From the NCBI GenBank assembly GCA_030490835.1, contig CM059975.1:4491579-4555578 (forward strand): a DNA stretch of 64,000 nucleotides. The letters run 5' to 3'. Position numbers and translations under genes: made by a program. The notes under the pieces were generated by a model. That model had not been told where the DNA came from, searched no databases, and saw nothing but the letters and a program-made list of their open reading frames with translations. Source of the DNA: Annona cherimola (lineage: Eukaryota > Streptophyta > Magnoliopsida > Magnoliales > Annonaceae). Positions within the stretch are counted from its first letter, which is position 1. Each line of letters opens with the position of its first letter. Of this stretch, positions 1-12,033 are shown piece after piece.

Positions 1-950
1 AATTAATATGCTTCTCGATCATGAGTCAGAATCGCCGGCCCACCCACGGACGGCCGACGGGACGTGCTAACGAATCATCGACATATATATTTCTTCTCAT
101 CAAGTAGTAAAGAATCAAATAGATAAGAAATCTCAAATATAACTAAAAGAAAGATATAGTGTTGGTCACCACAAAATTGAATAAATCAATAAAAATTAAA
201 CACGCAAGTCGATTAAAAAAATCAAAATAACTGGAAATGTCGAATTCCAACTCGGATAAACAGAAAGCCTAGCTTTTTCTTGGGCGCGTCGGGAACGAAC
301 TGCTGTCACCTGAATGAAGTCATCAACGAAATGCCCACAGATGGCAGGCATCCGACGGGTGGCTTGAATCCTCATCCTCGCTACAGACGCGGGCCGTTGG
401 CGCTGATGCCGCTCCGCCTCGCCGGCCTCCGCCATGATTTGCGAGGGCCGATCCCATGGGACCTGCACACCCCAACGCAGACTCCCATTCGAAAACCGAA
501 AAAACACGTCCAGATGAATTCAGTAGGCTCCTCCGAGATTCCAATGGCCCAACGGACGTGTTTTCATTTGTTATGCCGGGCTGCTAATCTTATGGTCAGT
601 TGGGAAGGACTTCATTACACAACTGCAAAAGTCTTGATAAGTTTAAACATATATTATTTTGATTTTGTTTTTGTTCCAAATGCGGGCGCAGGGCTTTGGA
701 GGAAGTCCCGGCAGGATGAGTATGGGGAATCGGATGAAGCACTTGATTTTATGATTGCACGTTGGTTAGCAGCCATGCAGAAGCCAATCAAATATTGGGT
801 TCACCTTTTGCCGCTGGTTCTTTTTTTTTTTTTTAAAAAAAAAGAATTTTTGCATCCTACACCACATAATTTGATAGAAATTGTAAAATGCCTACGTCAT
901 TTAGATGAAATTGAATGCGCCACTTCCGTCAGTTAACGCCCTTCAAGATT
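1..950. other. Left-edge intergenic stretch, partly GC-rich
   Basis: No complete gene can be supported here. Positions about 250-560 are GC-rich compared with the flanks and hold open frames on both strands, none of which I recognise. The only piece with gene-like structure is a possible minus-strand first exon at 310-435, listed separately. The remainder is AT-rich with a homopolymer T/A tract near 823-842. Confidence 0.5.
310..435 (-). other. Possible first coding exon of an unidentified minus-strand gene
   Basis: Read on the minus strand, an ATG at 435 opens 42 codons beginning MAEAGEAERH and ending FVDDFIQ, directly followed by a GT dinucleotide (CAG then GTGACA) that could be a splice donor. 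The acidic/alanine-rich start and the higher GC content resemble a real 5' exon. I do not recognise the protein, the donor is weak, and no partner exon is visible between here and the left edge. It may equally be a chance open frame. Confidence 0.22.
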
Positions 951-1235
951 AAAATTTTACTGATTAATAATATATTTGTGAAATGATAAAACTTTTGAAT
1001 ACAAAGTTTGTACAGTAAAAATTATTTTAAAAAGAAAAAATAGTATGATATGATAGAAATAATAATAATAAAGGAAATAAGTAAAGTGAAAATAGATAAG
1101 TCAGATATATAAATATTTTATAGAAATATTTGAAAATTAAGATAGTTATATGAAAAATATAAAAAATAATTAAAAATAAAATAGCTATAGAGGATAAAAA
1201 AATTTAAATTAAAAAACTTGTCAAAAACAAATACA
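951..1235. mobile_element. Degenerate Tourist-like MITE copy
   Basis: The stretch follows the internal order of the better-preserved Tourist-like copies in this window: a 'gataaaacttttg' motif near one end, then 'gtatgatatgatag', a run resembling 'aaagtgaaaatag', and repeated 'tatgaaaaatat' blocks, closing with 'aaaaacaaatacatccg'. No clear TSD can be read, so the limits are approximate. Confidence 0.35.
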
Positions 1236-1249
1236 TCCGAAATTTACAA

Positions 1250-2690
1250 AAATGCCACGAACACACGCGAATATGGCAAAAATGCCTGGTGCTGTCAATG
1301 CATATCGCTTCTCTCTCAAAGAAGAAGGAGACGCAGGGATGATTATTGCATGTGGATCGAATTCGAGGGAAATCGCTGGCGTTGAAGAAGATGAAGCTGC
1401 TGGATTTTTCTGCGATGGTTGTCAGGCGGAATTAGGCTATCGGAAGTCATGGATTCCGATGTGGTTGCATTTGCTGATGCGCTTTATGTTGCTGCCAGTC
1501 ACGGTAAGAATCATCTTAGCTACCGATTTTTAAGGAGGATCGGGAAGGAGGAGGATGGAGACTGCAACCCGACGATTTCACGGGGGACGACATCGGGTGC
1601 TGTTATGTTTCACCGATCTTCAATGTTACTGTCGTGCATTGCCCGAGCTGCTAGGCCGTTTGGAGAAGACGGTGGGTAGATAGAGATGCCAATATTGCAG
1701 GATTTTGATTTGGTTGTCGAGAACGAGGAAGATGCTATACGATGAGCTTCTATTAATCGCTATTGATGCAAGTTGTTGTTGCTGTTCGGATTTAGGATTC
1801 TTGGAAATTGCCGGATTTGACATTGAAAAGGGTTGTGCTGTGCGGATTTCGGAATGTGGAAGACGGATTTGGCTGCTACGTTCATGTGGTGGTCAGATTT
1901 TCCTACTGATCGGAAGGCTGACAGTTCTGCAATATTGAACAGATCCACGAAAATAGGATAATCTTGTTGAATTTTGGGACATCGGATCTGGCAGACTGGG
2001 CGGTCGTTGTTCATGTCGGCGTTGTTGAGAAAATAAGGACACTGCTCGTCAGCAATCAGAACGGAGGAGAGGAGGGGACCGCGGCAAAAGTGATGGAGCA
2101 TTAAAAGTGGTGCTCTGGCGGTGCAGCATGCTTGGTGTACATGCAATATTGGACCATGAAAATTACGTGAAATTTTGTTCCTATTGCATTGATATTTCAA
2201 ATAAATATTTGAATATCATCTTTTAGCCTGTTTGATGTCATTGTGATATGTATACTTTTATTTAATTTTATAATAAAATCACATCATATGATTTTTTTCT
2301 TTGTAAATACCTCACGATCCATTTTGTATTACTTATTTTTAAATATTTTTAAAATTAGGGGTGCAATAAGTAGATCTGATTTGTGGTCAATTGTATCATT
2401 ATTTTATTTTAAAGAATTCTTACTTTACTTTGTTTTAGAATGGATTGGTTTTGAGTCTATCATTATTTTTTTTAACACTAGGTCAATTCTGTTTCAAATC
2501 GATTTTTATATTTAGAATGAAATTATATTGAAAACTATAACTTTATTACAAATATTAATTAAAAGCCTAATAATATTATTTTAAAATATAATTTATTAAA
2601 TTTACTTAATAATGTATAAATTAAACAAATTTCCATACATTTAAAGAATACATTTGTCTCTTACTTTAAAAGATTTTTTTTTTTATAAAT
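1250..2690. other. Intergenic stretch without a recognisable gene
   Basis: Positions 1252-1700 have higher GC than their surroundings and short open frames on the plus strand (one ends FADALYVAASHG just before a GTAAGA donor-like site near 1503). They are too short and unrecognised to call. Positions 2200-2690 are very AT-rich. A captured gene fragment in a decayed transposon is possible, but no terminal repeats could be paired. Confidence 0.4.
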
Positions 2691-2694
2691 TATA

Positions 2695-4449
2695 GGAAAA
2701 ATTCCCCTCGTATCCGCAATATTTATCCAATATTCATTTCATACCCACAGCCTTTTAGAAATTACTTGCACGTATGCAACATTTCACTCCTAATCCCTCG
2801 TGTGCCTCTACCGTCAAATTCTGTCAGCTAGGGTTAATGGACCCAATGGATACATGGGTATTTTTCTTTCGAATCCCAAAATTGTTGTAAGTCAAACATC
2901 GAAATCGACACTTGTATCAGTCTGAAGGAAAACCGTGGCTTCCACCTTCTTTATCTGCCCTTGCTTTCTCCTTATTCTTTTCCTTATTCTATCTTGGCCC
3001 AACGACAGCAGCCGCAGAAAACCTACATCATACTCTCTCCATTGACACCCAGTCCTCACTTTTCTACTCCTACTACTCCTTCCCTGGCTATGCCATCTCC
3101 CACACTCCATCGACACCCAATCCTCCACCTGTCATCACAGGTAATGAAATTTGGCCAACCAAGCACAATCCAACAACAGCAAACAACCATCCCCACATTG
3201 TCGGTGGAGAAAAACTCATCTCGCTAAGAAAACCCATCACTGGACAGGACCGACTCGCTCATTACCAATCCAGCAAAAAATCCATCAATCATTATCTCCT
3301 ATCACCGGCAAAATGAAGCAGTGAGATCATGGCCAGCCGAATTTGCTGCACATGCTAGTGTTGCTCCCAGCTACTGATCATTACTGATAATAAATCATGG
3401 TCGTTGACCATGACATTGTGTTGCCTCTATGCACAATTTCCTGATTATTTTGGGAGGATATGATTTAAGTAGGCTATACATCGAGAGCATTTTTTCTCGA
3501 AATAGCTGCGAGCCTGTGACATATTGATGGTTTTTTCGAATTTATAGCAAAAGATGAAGTCGAGCATCAATGGGAAGAAATAAAATAATAATAATAATAG
3601 AAAAATAAAAAATAGAAATATAGAGCTTGAACACAGTAAACCGCTTGAACCAAACTAGGGATGATTTTTTATGGAAGCCACGGAAGGCTAGGAAGCATCC
3701 GTCAATAAAAGGAATCCGAGTTGAAATCAAGAAAAAGAGAAAAATTAAGTGATGATTGCTTCGAATGGTGATCTGGAATTTGAAGACCATTGTTGATGTA
3801 ACTGTTGTTCATTGCTGGATTGGAATCCTTGATCTTTAGAAGTGGGTTGTTTTGAATGCAGCTACGGAATTTACAAGATAGACTTGGTGGAGAATCTGGC
3901 AATGATAGCAACAGCACCACCTCAGTGCAATAACAAGTCAAGATCGTCCTTCACATCATACTCGATGTGTCAATGTGTCAGTAAGAATCAAGGCAGCCCC
4001 TGCATTGAAGACCAGGAGCATTCGATTCCTTTTACAAGCAAATGGTCAAAAACACCAACCATTGATGCTTTGTCGCATCTTAGCATCAAAAATCGCAACG
4101 AGGAAGAAGAAGACCATTACTGTGAGAAAAATCAAGCGGCGATTGTTGGGGCAATGGTTTGAAGGCCATTATGGCGATCGATTGAAATCAAGGAATAACA
4201 CCTAAAGAGAAACGTCGACCCATATGAAGTAGCAGTTATACCTAAACTAGGTTGGGATGGGCCAACGAGACTATTACTGTTAGGGCAAAATCGTTATTTG
4301 CTCATAAGATTGACGTTCGTTAGAGGTAAGAAGGACTCCGGGGCATCAGAAGAACTAGGGTTGAAATGTTATTGGTATAGGAGGAATTTTTAAAATATCG
4401 TATGAAAGGAATATTGGGTAGATGTTGTTAATATGAGAGAAGTTTTTCT
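2695..4449. mobile_element. Non-autonomous MULE-like element, 1.75 kb
   Basis: The two ends are imperfect inverted repeats of about 50 bp or more: the left end (GGAAAAATTCCCCTCGTATC and onward) pairs with the reverse complement of the right end (AGAAAAACTTCTCTCATATT), and both then read CCAATATTC and TTTCATAC. The flanking 9-mers are TAAATTATA (2686-2694) and TAAAATATA (4450-4458), an 8/9 match expected of a Mutator-type TSD. The interior is richer in GC than its flanks and has open frames at 2912-3316 (+) and 3842-4162 (+). I do not recognise their products, so gene capture is only possible here. Confidence 0.6.
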
Positions 4450-5543
4450 TAAAATATATATTAAACATATATTAGTAATTCGAGTCTGTCAAGGCCTTGA
4501 AACCTATTACATGTATCTTGGCCTTGAAACCTATTACATATTAATTAAACCGGATATTTTTTACTTGTAATATATTCTATTTTATGAATATAAAAGTAGA
4601 AATTTACCATTCCTATTTTAGAATTTAGAATACTCAATACATTGACCTAAAGGTACTAAGTTATATTATTATTCAAAATGGATAAAATTTCAATAAAATT
4701 AAAAATACATGAAAATATAATTCACGAATATCCATAATTAGATATCTGTAAATTATTTCATACTTATTTATTTTTATATAATTTATTTTATCCCAGGAAA
4801 TAAACATATGGTGGCCCCATTTTACATCTCATATTTTAAGATGGTAGTTTCAAATTTCAAATTTCAATAAAAATAAAATATTTTGAAAATGATAGTGTAA
4901 AGCTTTTATTTAATTAAAATTTTACTGTATTTAAACGTGTGAAAATAATATTCAAAATATAAAAAATATAGGAATTATCATTATTTTAAGGTATTTTTGT
5001 TCCAACATTGGAAACTTAAATGTAATACAGATCTATGTTAAATTTATAATTTTTATTTTATTATTTAATACAATATTTTTCTTTTGCAATAATTTTATGA
5101 CCATTCTTGTGGGGGTGGGGTTCAGGGGTGACGGAGGGAGGGATTACAGTGTGCATTAATTGAATCAAGGCTAATTTTGTCATTTCACAGCAACTTAACA
5201 TGAGCCCGTAATTTAAGCAAAACGAGCATGCTTGCAATTTTCAGTAGAAGTTGTGATATGTTTATAAAAAAACTCCATTCTTTTCATTGATGTCGTCGTT
5301 CGTCGAACTTTTTTTATTTTTTGTGGTAGGTCTTATTCTTTGAACATTTGTATGAAATATAATGCTACAAAGTAAGCGTATAAAATGGTTCAAAATATGG
5401 TTTGAGATATGAATTCTCATGCCATTCGTGAGAACACTGCAGGGAAAATGACATGTGTAGTGATGTTCTTTTAAGTTTAAAAAACCATTGCTATAAATTG
5501 TTATACGTGACTGTCATCTATACCGTTGTTAAAAATCAGTAAT
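4450..5543. other. AT-rich intergenic stretch
   Basis: No open frame of note and no recognised gene. A short direct repeat of about 21 bp ('cttgaaacctattacat') occurs at 4496-4513 and 4523-4540. Confidence 0.5.
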
Positions 5544-5544
5544 G

Positions 5545-5908
5545 ATCCTGTTAGTTAAATGTCCTGCTTCGCCCACCTCAAAAAAATTCATTTATAACAA
5601 ATTTTTTATTTTTTTCTTTATATATTTATTTATCTAAGTTTATTTAATATATAAACTAAGTTTTACCATTTTTGGACATGTGTATATATTTTTTAAAAAT
5701 TTTAAACATCAATGCGTATATGTATGAAAAGTATCCTTATCTTTAAAAATCTAAAAAAATATATACACATTCTAAAAATAGTAAAACTTGGTTTATATAT
5801 TAAATACACTTAGATAAACATGTGTATGAAAAAAAATAAAAATATATTGTAAATGAGTTTTTTAATGTAGATAAAGCGGAACACTTATTTAGCTCGGTCT
5901 AACAGGAT
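5545..5908. mobile_element. Long-TIR MITE (ATCCTGTTAG family)
   Basis: The ends are ATCCTGTTAG (5545-5554) and its exact complement CTAACAGGAT (5899-5908). Inverted similarity continues inward for about 170 bp on each side, through 'tttatctaagt', 'tttaatatataaac' and 'aagttttaccatttttgg'. Almost the whole element is therefore a foldback around a short centre near 5720. The same internal blocks recur at 28855, 38640, 43690, 53589 and 60845, which shows a repeated family. Confidence 0.7.
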
Positions 5909-5949
5909 TACTCCTAGGTAAAAATAGGATACCTACCGGCACTTAAAAA

Positions 5950-8900
5950 AAGTAGTATGAATAGTTTTATATATTCTACATCGGCAATCTTATCAGTGCA
6001 ATATGTGCAAAAGTTATGATTTTATACGGTTAACCATATAAGAACAAACAGTACAGTCACATTTATCAATTGTCAAATCTTACGGGTGAAGTGCTAGTCG
6101 TTGGATTAATGCCAACTGCAAACCTTTCCTCTCCCTTTTTTCGTTTTCCAGTTTGAATGCAACTTCCTTTTTTACCCTTTCCCTTTTCGATTTACATTTT
6201 TATGCCCCAGTAGTAGTAACATTATATAGTCGGTATTCTCATCTTCGAGAAATGACGCGCAATAATCGCGCCTGCTTTTTATGTTATCGGATTTGCTTAT
6301 GTGGGGGTATGAATGGTTTTTTCAATTATAAGATGGTGGTAGGGATCATAGAATTGATCTTTAAAAACAAGCTTAGATATTGTTGCTGGTTTATTTATTT
6401 TGACAATAGGTTTTTTATTTTTTTTATTCATTGGTGTTTTGAGACTATTGCTTTTCACTGCTTATAGGTATGTCGGATATTAGGGTCTAGTCTAGTTTTG
6501 ATTGCATTAAGTTTAGCCTAAGAATGTGGTATATTTTTATATCAAATATACAACTTTCCAATGATGTGATTTTTTTGTCACTAGCAATTCGAAATTCAAC
6601 AATCTTTGATCTTATGGGAATGCGATGTTTTAAAGCATTCTTCTTAGGAGATTCAATGAATGTTTTCATTAACTGCTTCTAACATTGTTCTAGTCCTTCT
6701 TTTAGTTATTTTTGTTGTTTTTAAAATTTCATATGAAAATGGATGAGATTTGTTAGATCAAGCAAAGCCCACGACTTTCATAGCCTTCAATTTTTCTATT
6801 TTGTATTTTTTATTATATTGTTAATTCACCAGCATCCATTTAGTTCATGTTGATGGCTGTGAATGCTTTGGCATGGATTCAATTAATCAAAGTGTGAGTT
6901 CTATGGAAGTATGTTTTTTTCTCATTTAAAAGGTCATTCTTGATTCATAAAAAAGGTCATTCCTGATTGCGACAACTGACGTGTAACTTCCTTTTTCTAC
7001 CTTGAGTTTTGTATTTGAATTTTAATCCTGCCACCCGTTGGTAATCTCCATTCTTATATTCGTGATTTTTTGTCTTTGGTCTTTGCCTTTGAACTTTTTC
7101 AGGACAAGCTTGGATTGCATTTTCATCATTAAATGGAGGAAGGATATATTTTTGAGGTCTTAATCAGGAAGTTAAACAATAATATTAGGAGAGTTATTCA
7201 TCTTTATATTGATCGGTCTTGCTCCTTCAAAAAAATCAATGGATGCTTCTTGCAAAGGAGATTGTGTAGGTCCCTTGAAATATGAAGGAAAACATGGTCT
7301 GAAGAGGAGGATTAAATCTAGATAAAGGTGGATACTATTTAAAAATGCATCAATTCCTTAACCTGCTAGATGTGGATTTTGTTCTAAACCCACTAACTAC
7401 ATTGTTAGAATTAGATGAACCAGCTCATGTGACCTTAGATTAGTATAACTGTATTAGTATTCATCAATTTACATCTTTCGTTAGGTCATACTTATGTTGT
7501 AATATTTTAATATTCTTTTAATGATTATGGGAATCGAGGTGTTCTTCTTCTTCAGAATGTTCCCTTCGATTATTAATGAAAGATTGTATGTACTTTTGAA
7601 GTATAAATGTCAGAATAGATTCTCCTATTATTGTCTTTCTCAATAATGTTCATGTATGTGTGATGAAAGGAAGTAACATAAGTTGTCTTTTTTTCAATTG
7701 AAGATGCTTTGGAAGTGTGAAAAAACTAGCCAAGGACGACATTTTAAGATGCACAAACATGAATTATTCTTCTACATTACATTGCACAAGTTTCTTTGGT
7801 GCTTGTACATCATTATCAACAAAACACAGTAAATATCTAATACAGTTTCATTGCAGTGAAAATAAATTGATATGTTTGTTAAGGGTAATGCCAAGATAAC
7901 ATCTTGTTGGACCTCACATTGGTTTTATATATTTAAATATCACTAAAAAATCTTACTACAATTTAACTCAAAATTCATTTTTTTGAAAACAAATATCTTG
8001 TTGTTTGTATTACTTTTGCTCTGGTGAAAGAAAATTCTCTCGGTATTAGCTTGTTTCAACTTAGAATTCATTTTTCTATAACTTGTAACAAGATGCTTTA
8101 AGGTAAAATAAGATGGAATTAGTTGAAACACTATGAAAGGAGTTGCAAATTCCTGTTAGCATTAACATATCCCGGTTTGGAATTCATTTAGAATCAGGTT
8201 AGAACAAGATGTGTGAAGCATATACAAGCTATGATTAGTTAAAATAATATAAAATAAACATAAAATAGTGGCAAGCATTCCAATTAATTCTATAGAAGCC
8301 CTGTTAACCATGAAATTACACTGGTCTAGTGGCTTTTGACTTTAAATTCATGGTAGATTCTCCTGCTACATCATGATAATTACCTTTTACTTGCACCAAA
8401 AGTCAATGCAATATCAAAATCCTAACTCATTCAAAACCTATTCAATTCACCCCATGTTAGAAACATAGAAAAACAGAGGCAACAATATTATTGGAAGAAA
8501 TACATATAATCCAACTAATACAATAGCAATCCAACTCTGCACGTCTTAGAAACATTGGATAAAGAGGGATTTATTTTGATGAATATATAGCAAAATGGTA
8601 TGGTTATTAGCGAATAGGTTTTGAAATCAATGGTGTGAAAAAATAAGTATGGTCATCTGCTCCAACCATTCTGGATTGTTAATGGGCTTTTTGTGTGTTA
8701 TCCTTGATACAAAATGAAAGGTCTCTTTGAAGCTGATTAATGCCACTCAGACGAATTAGTAAGTGATTAATTAGGAAGTTGATAGATCTCAATATTAAAT
8801 ATTACAAACGAAAATTTAACTAATTTGACTATGAGATTAACAATGAACTCCACCATTATCCTCCTTTCCTGTGCCATTTTTAGTTTTTTTGTTATAAAAG

Positions 8901-9559
8901 ACAACTAAGATTTGTACCATTGGACTACGAGCGAGGGAGCGAAAAGAGGATTTGAAAATTTATCGTCAGAGGCAAGAGAGATGTAGGGAGCAATAGTGGT
9001 GTGTGGGATAGGAGCGTTGACGACCGGGTGGTGACAATTTAGGGCCAGATGATTTTAGAAATCTTTCTAAGAGCACGAGGGAATGAGGGGAAGTGGGAGA
9101 TGGGTCAAAATAGCAAAAGTAGGTGATGCACAATTTCATTTTTTTTTTTTTTTGCTTTTGCGTCCAATAAGGGAGAGATGGACTATAACAACAACAAACA
9201 CCAATGGCTTTGTCAATGTTTGTGATGATGAGAAGACGAAGAGACAATCATGCAAAGAATCTGAGCACTCAATCTTGGGGTGATTCGAAATTTGGGGAGA
9301 AAGAGAGTGGGTATTTCAAAATTTGGTAGAGAAAGATGGTCGCAGAGGTTGGATTGCAAACATGAGCCTTGTTTCAATTTTTTTTTTCCTTTTAACTCAA
9401 AAGCATGATTTTTTTTTTTCTAAATGCTCCTTTTTAATCCAACGGCTCGCATTTCACTTACAATATCCAATGGCGGATAAACGTGACCGCATAGTTTGCT
9501 TATATATGGTTAACCATATAAAATCATAACTCATACGTGCAATAAAAAACATGCTACTT
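5950..9559. mobile_element. Large non-autonomous element with ~150-bp terminal inverted repeats
   Basis: The left terminus (from AAGTAGTATG at 5950) and the reverse complement of the right terminus (AAGTAGCATG, ending 9559) share an ordered series of matches. These include 'agttatgattttata', 'ggttaaccatata', 'agtcac/ggtcac', 'atttatc/gtttatc' and 'cgttggattaa', spanning roughly 150 bp. The 3.3-kb interior contains only short open frames, none recognised, plus T-rich runs. No certain TSD was found. The architecture fits a non-autonomous MULE or another long-TIR DNA transposon. Confidence 0.5.
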
Positions 9560-9601
9560 ATTATTTTAATAAATATGGAGTTGCTACTTAAAATTTTCAT
9601 T

Positions 9602-9878
9602 GTGTGTGTTCTAAATGATAAAAATTTTGGATAAAAAAATTTTAGTGAACAAAATTTTTAAATAGAGGAAAATGATGTGATTGATTTGATTGGAGTAATG
9701 ATAAAAACCGAAGATAATAAAGTTAAAATAAATAGATTAATTAGATAGGTAGCTATATAAGTGATTGAAAAACATGATAATTATATAGGAAGATGGGAAG
9801 AGATAATTAAAAAATAAGATTGTTATAGATAGTGAAGAGTTTTAGATTAAATTTTTTTTAATGTAGCTAAACATGCCC
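9602..9878. mobile_element. Tourist-like MITE copy
   Basis: It starts GTGTGTGTTC and ends ACATGCCC, with the family's internal sequence in the same order as the copy at 11761-12033 ('gataaaaattttggataaaa', 'aaagttaaaataaatag', 'gtagctatata', 'gtgattgaaaaa', 'gagttttagatta'). The flanking trinucleotides do not match, so the exact ends are uncertain. Confidence 0.5.
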
Positions 9879-9879
9879 T

Positions 9880-11160
9880 TTATATGAAATTTGAAAATTG
9901 TTTGATATTTTATTTTGAATATTAATAATCAAATTAATGTTGTACATGTTTTTTGTAAATTTTTATAATCAACTACATTAAAAATTAGTTTTCTCATTAA
10001 CATGGTCATGGCCAAGACTAACCCATAGTCAAACAAGATTGATGTGTTGAGCCTTAACGTCTACCATGCAAGCCTAAGAGAATGTTCCCTCCTTTGAACT
10101 CGATTACATGACAAAAGTCATGTGTCTTGACAATAATGAAATATTAGAGGATGCAACTTGGGTAAAGTATTCGCGAGCCGACTGATTAAGTGTCATAAAA
10201 TAAATATATTAAGCTTTTGTTTTCACATTTGTAGGGTAAAGTAACTCAGGATAATGTAGGTTTAGAGGTCCGAGTACTCCAAACATTCTGATTTTAATAA
10301 TATATATTTAGTACGTCTTTTATATGATGTGTTATATATTTAAATATGCAAAGTATATCTTTTATAAATATAAAAATTTGTTTAATTATTTATCATTTAG
10401 TTCATTTAATCAATAAATTTTAAAGATGATATTATTACTATATTAATTATAGGTTTAAGTAAGATTTATAGGAGAATTATAATGTTCAAATATAGTATAA
10501 AAACTATTTTAAATAACCAATTTAGAACCAAAATAAACTCAACTTTAAAGACATATAATAAGGTAGACTTTGAACTAACTTGACTAAAAATAATGTAGGA
10601 GAGAAGTTTTTAAAAATAGCATAAGGGAATCTACCTTGTACCCCTATAAAATGCCAACTTATTTGTTAGACATGTATAAGATAGAAAAGTGCACTTGTTA
10701 CCTCCAGTGTCCCGTTTGAGAGGCTAAATCACTACTTCTCCAAGGCAACTAGAGTAGCATGATCATATTAGTAAGGATATATATTACAAATATGCACTCA
10801 TTAATCATTATCATGCAAGAATAATCTAATTGTATGGAGAGAAATAAACTAACCATCTCTCATCTTTATAAAAGTAGCATTCCACTATAGCGCAAAAAAT
10901 AATTTTTTATGATGTCCTCTGGTCAACATCCTTGAATCTACTTGTTAGAGTACCTCGAATCCTATACTTCAAAAATTTACATGGTCATAGCTAAAGACAA
11001 TTTAAAAATTTTTAAAGTAAAAGACAATTTTTTTTTTATTGGTAGCAAAAGATAGTTTTTTTGATAGATAGCAATTTTTTTTTTTATATAGATAACAAAA
11101 GACAATTTTAATTTAACATTTAGACTGTTAGACTGTTAACACTAGCATTAATCCACACCA
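9880..11160. other. AT-rich intergenic stretch
   Basis: No gene seen. The stretch contains short A/T homopolymer runs and nothing resembling an exon with splice borders. Confidence 0.5.
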
Positions 11161-11164
11161 ACAT

Positions 11165-11653
11165 GAGGAAATTTGCACTATAATCCCTCTAACTTTGTGT
11201 ATTAGCATTTCAGACATCGAAGTTTGCGTATTAGCATATTAGATCTTGTAAAGTTTTAATTTTTGCATTTTAAACCTTCGTCCATAACAACATTAAAAAT
11301 ATTATTAAACTCATGTGTAATGTTGAAAATATCTTTATATATATGTATATATGAAAACAAGATAGCCGTGTCTAAAAACCAACTTCATGTGTTTGATGGA
11401 GCCGCACGATTATGAGGAAGTGATGGCGTTCAGGAAGATCTGTGAGGTTTTTTCTATGACTCTATTGCTCTTGCACATATGTAAGGAGATTTTTTACATT
11501 AAACATGAGTTTAATGGTGTTTTTTAACATCATAAGAGGTGAAGGTTTAAAATACAAATATCAAAACTTCGCTGGGTTTAATATGGTAATATATGAATTT
11601 GAGGTTCAAAATGTTAATATGCAAAGTTAGATGAATTATGGTAAAAATTTCCC
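11165..11653. mobile_element. MULE-type MITE related to the Pack-MULE at 44833
   Basis: The left end (GAGGAAATTTGCACTATAAT, then CCCTCTAACTTTG) is an imperfect inverted repeat of the right end (reverse complement GGGAAATTTTTACCATAATT, then CATCTAACTTTG). Both arms go on to 'cgtattagcatattaga' and 'tttgcattttaaacc'-type motifs that also occur in the arms of the larger element at 44833-47115. The flanking 9-mers (11156-11164 and 11654-11662) match at 6 of 9 positions and all mismatches are transitions, so an old TSD is plausible. Confidence 0.5.
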
Positions 11654-11760
11654 CATTAGCATGCCTAAGTGTATGCATATGTGAGGTTCAAGGTTTGAAC
11701 GTGAACCAGAAATTATGAAATTTCAACCATTTGCTAACTCTACAAAGAGGTTTTAATTTA

Positions 11761-12033
11761 GGGTGTGTTCGAAAAATGATAAAACTTTTAGACGAAAAAT
11801 TTTTGGCATAAAAGTTGTTAAATTAATAAAAAATTAAGTGATATGATAGATGTAAAAATGATGTGTAAAGAGAATAAAGTTAAAATAAATATGTTAGTTG
11901 TACGGTAGCTATATAGAAATGATTAAAAAATATAGTAGTTGTATATGAAGATGTGAATTTTTTTTAAAATATGATAGTTATGGAGAGTGAAAAGATTTTA
12001 GATTGAAATTTTTTATTAAAAACAAATATGCCC
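11761..12033. mobile_element. Tourist-like MITE with TTA target-site duplication
   Basis: The ends are GGGTGTGTTCG and CAAATATGCCC, and the element is flanked by TTA at 11758-11760 and TTA at 12034-12036. A 3-bp TTA/TAA duplication and a GGGTGTGTTTGG-type terminus are characteristic of PIF/Harbinger-derived Tourist MITEs. It is one of the best-delimited copies in the window and can serve as the family reference. Confidence 0.75.

Noticed and set aside
280..936. 218-codon plus-strand open frame at the left edge
   Set aside because: The second half is encoded by AT-rich DNA with poly-T/poly-A runs (translating to FFFFKKK), the protein matches nothing I know and no splice structure supports it.
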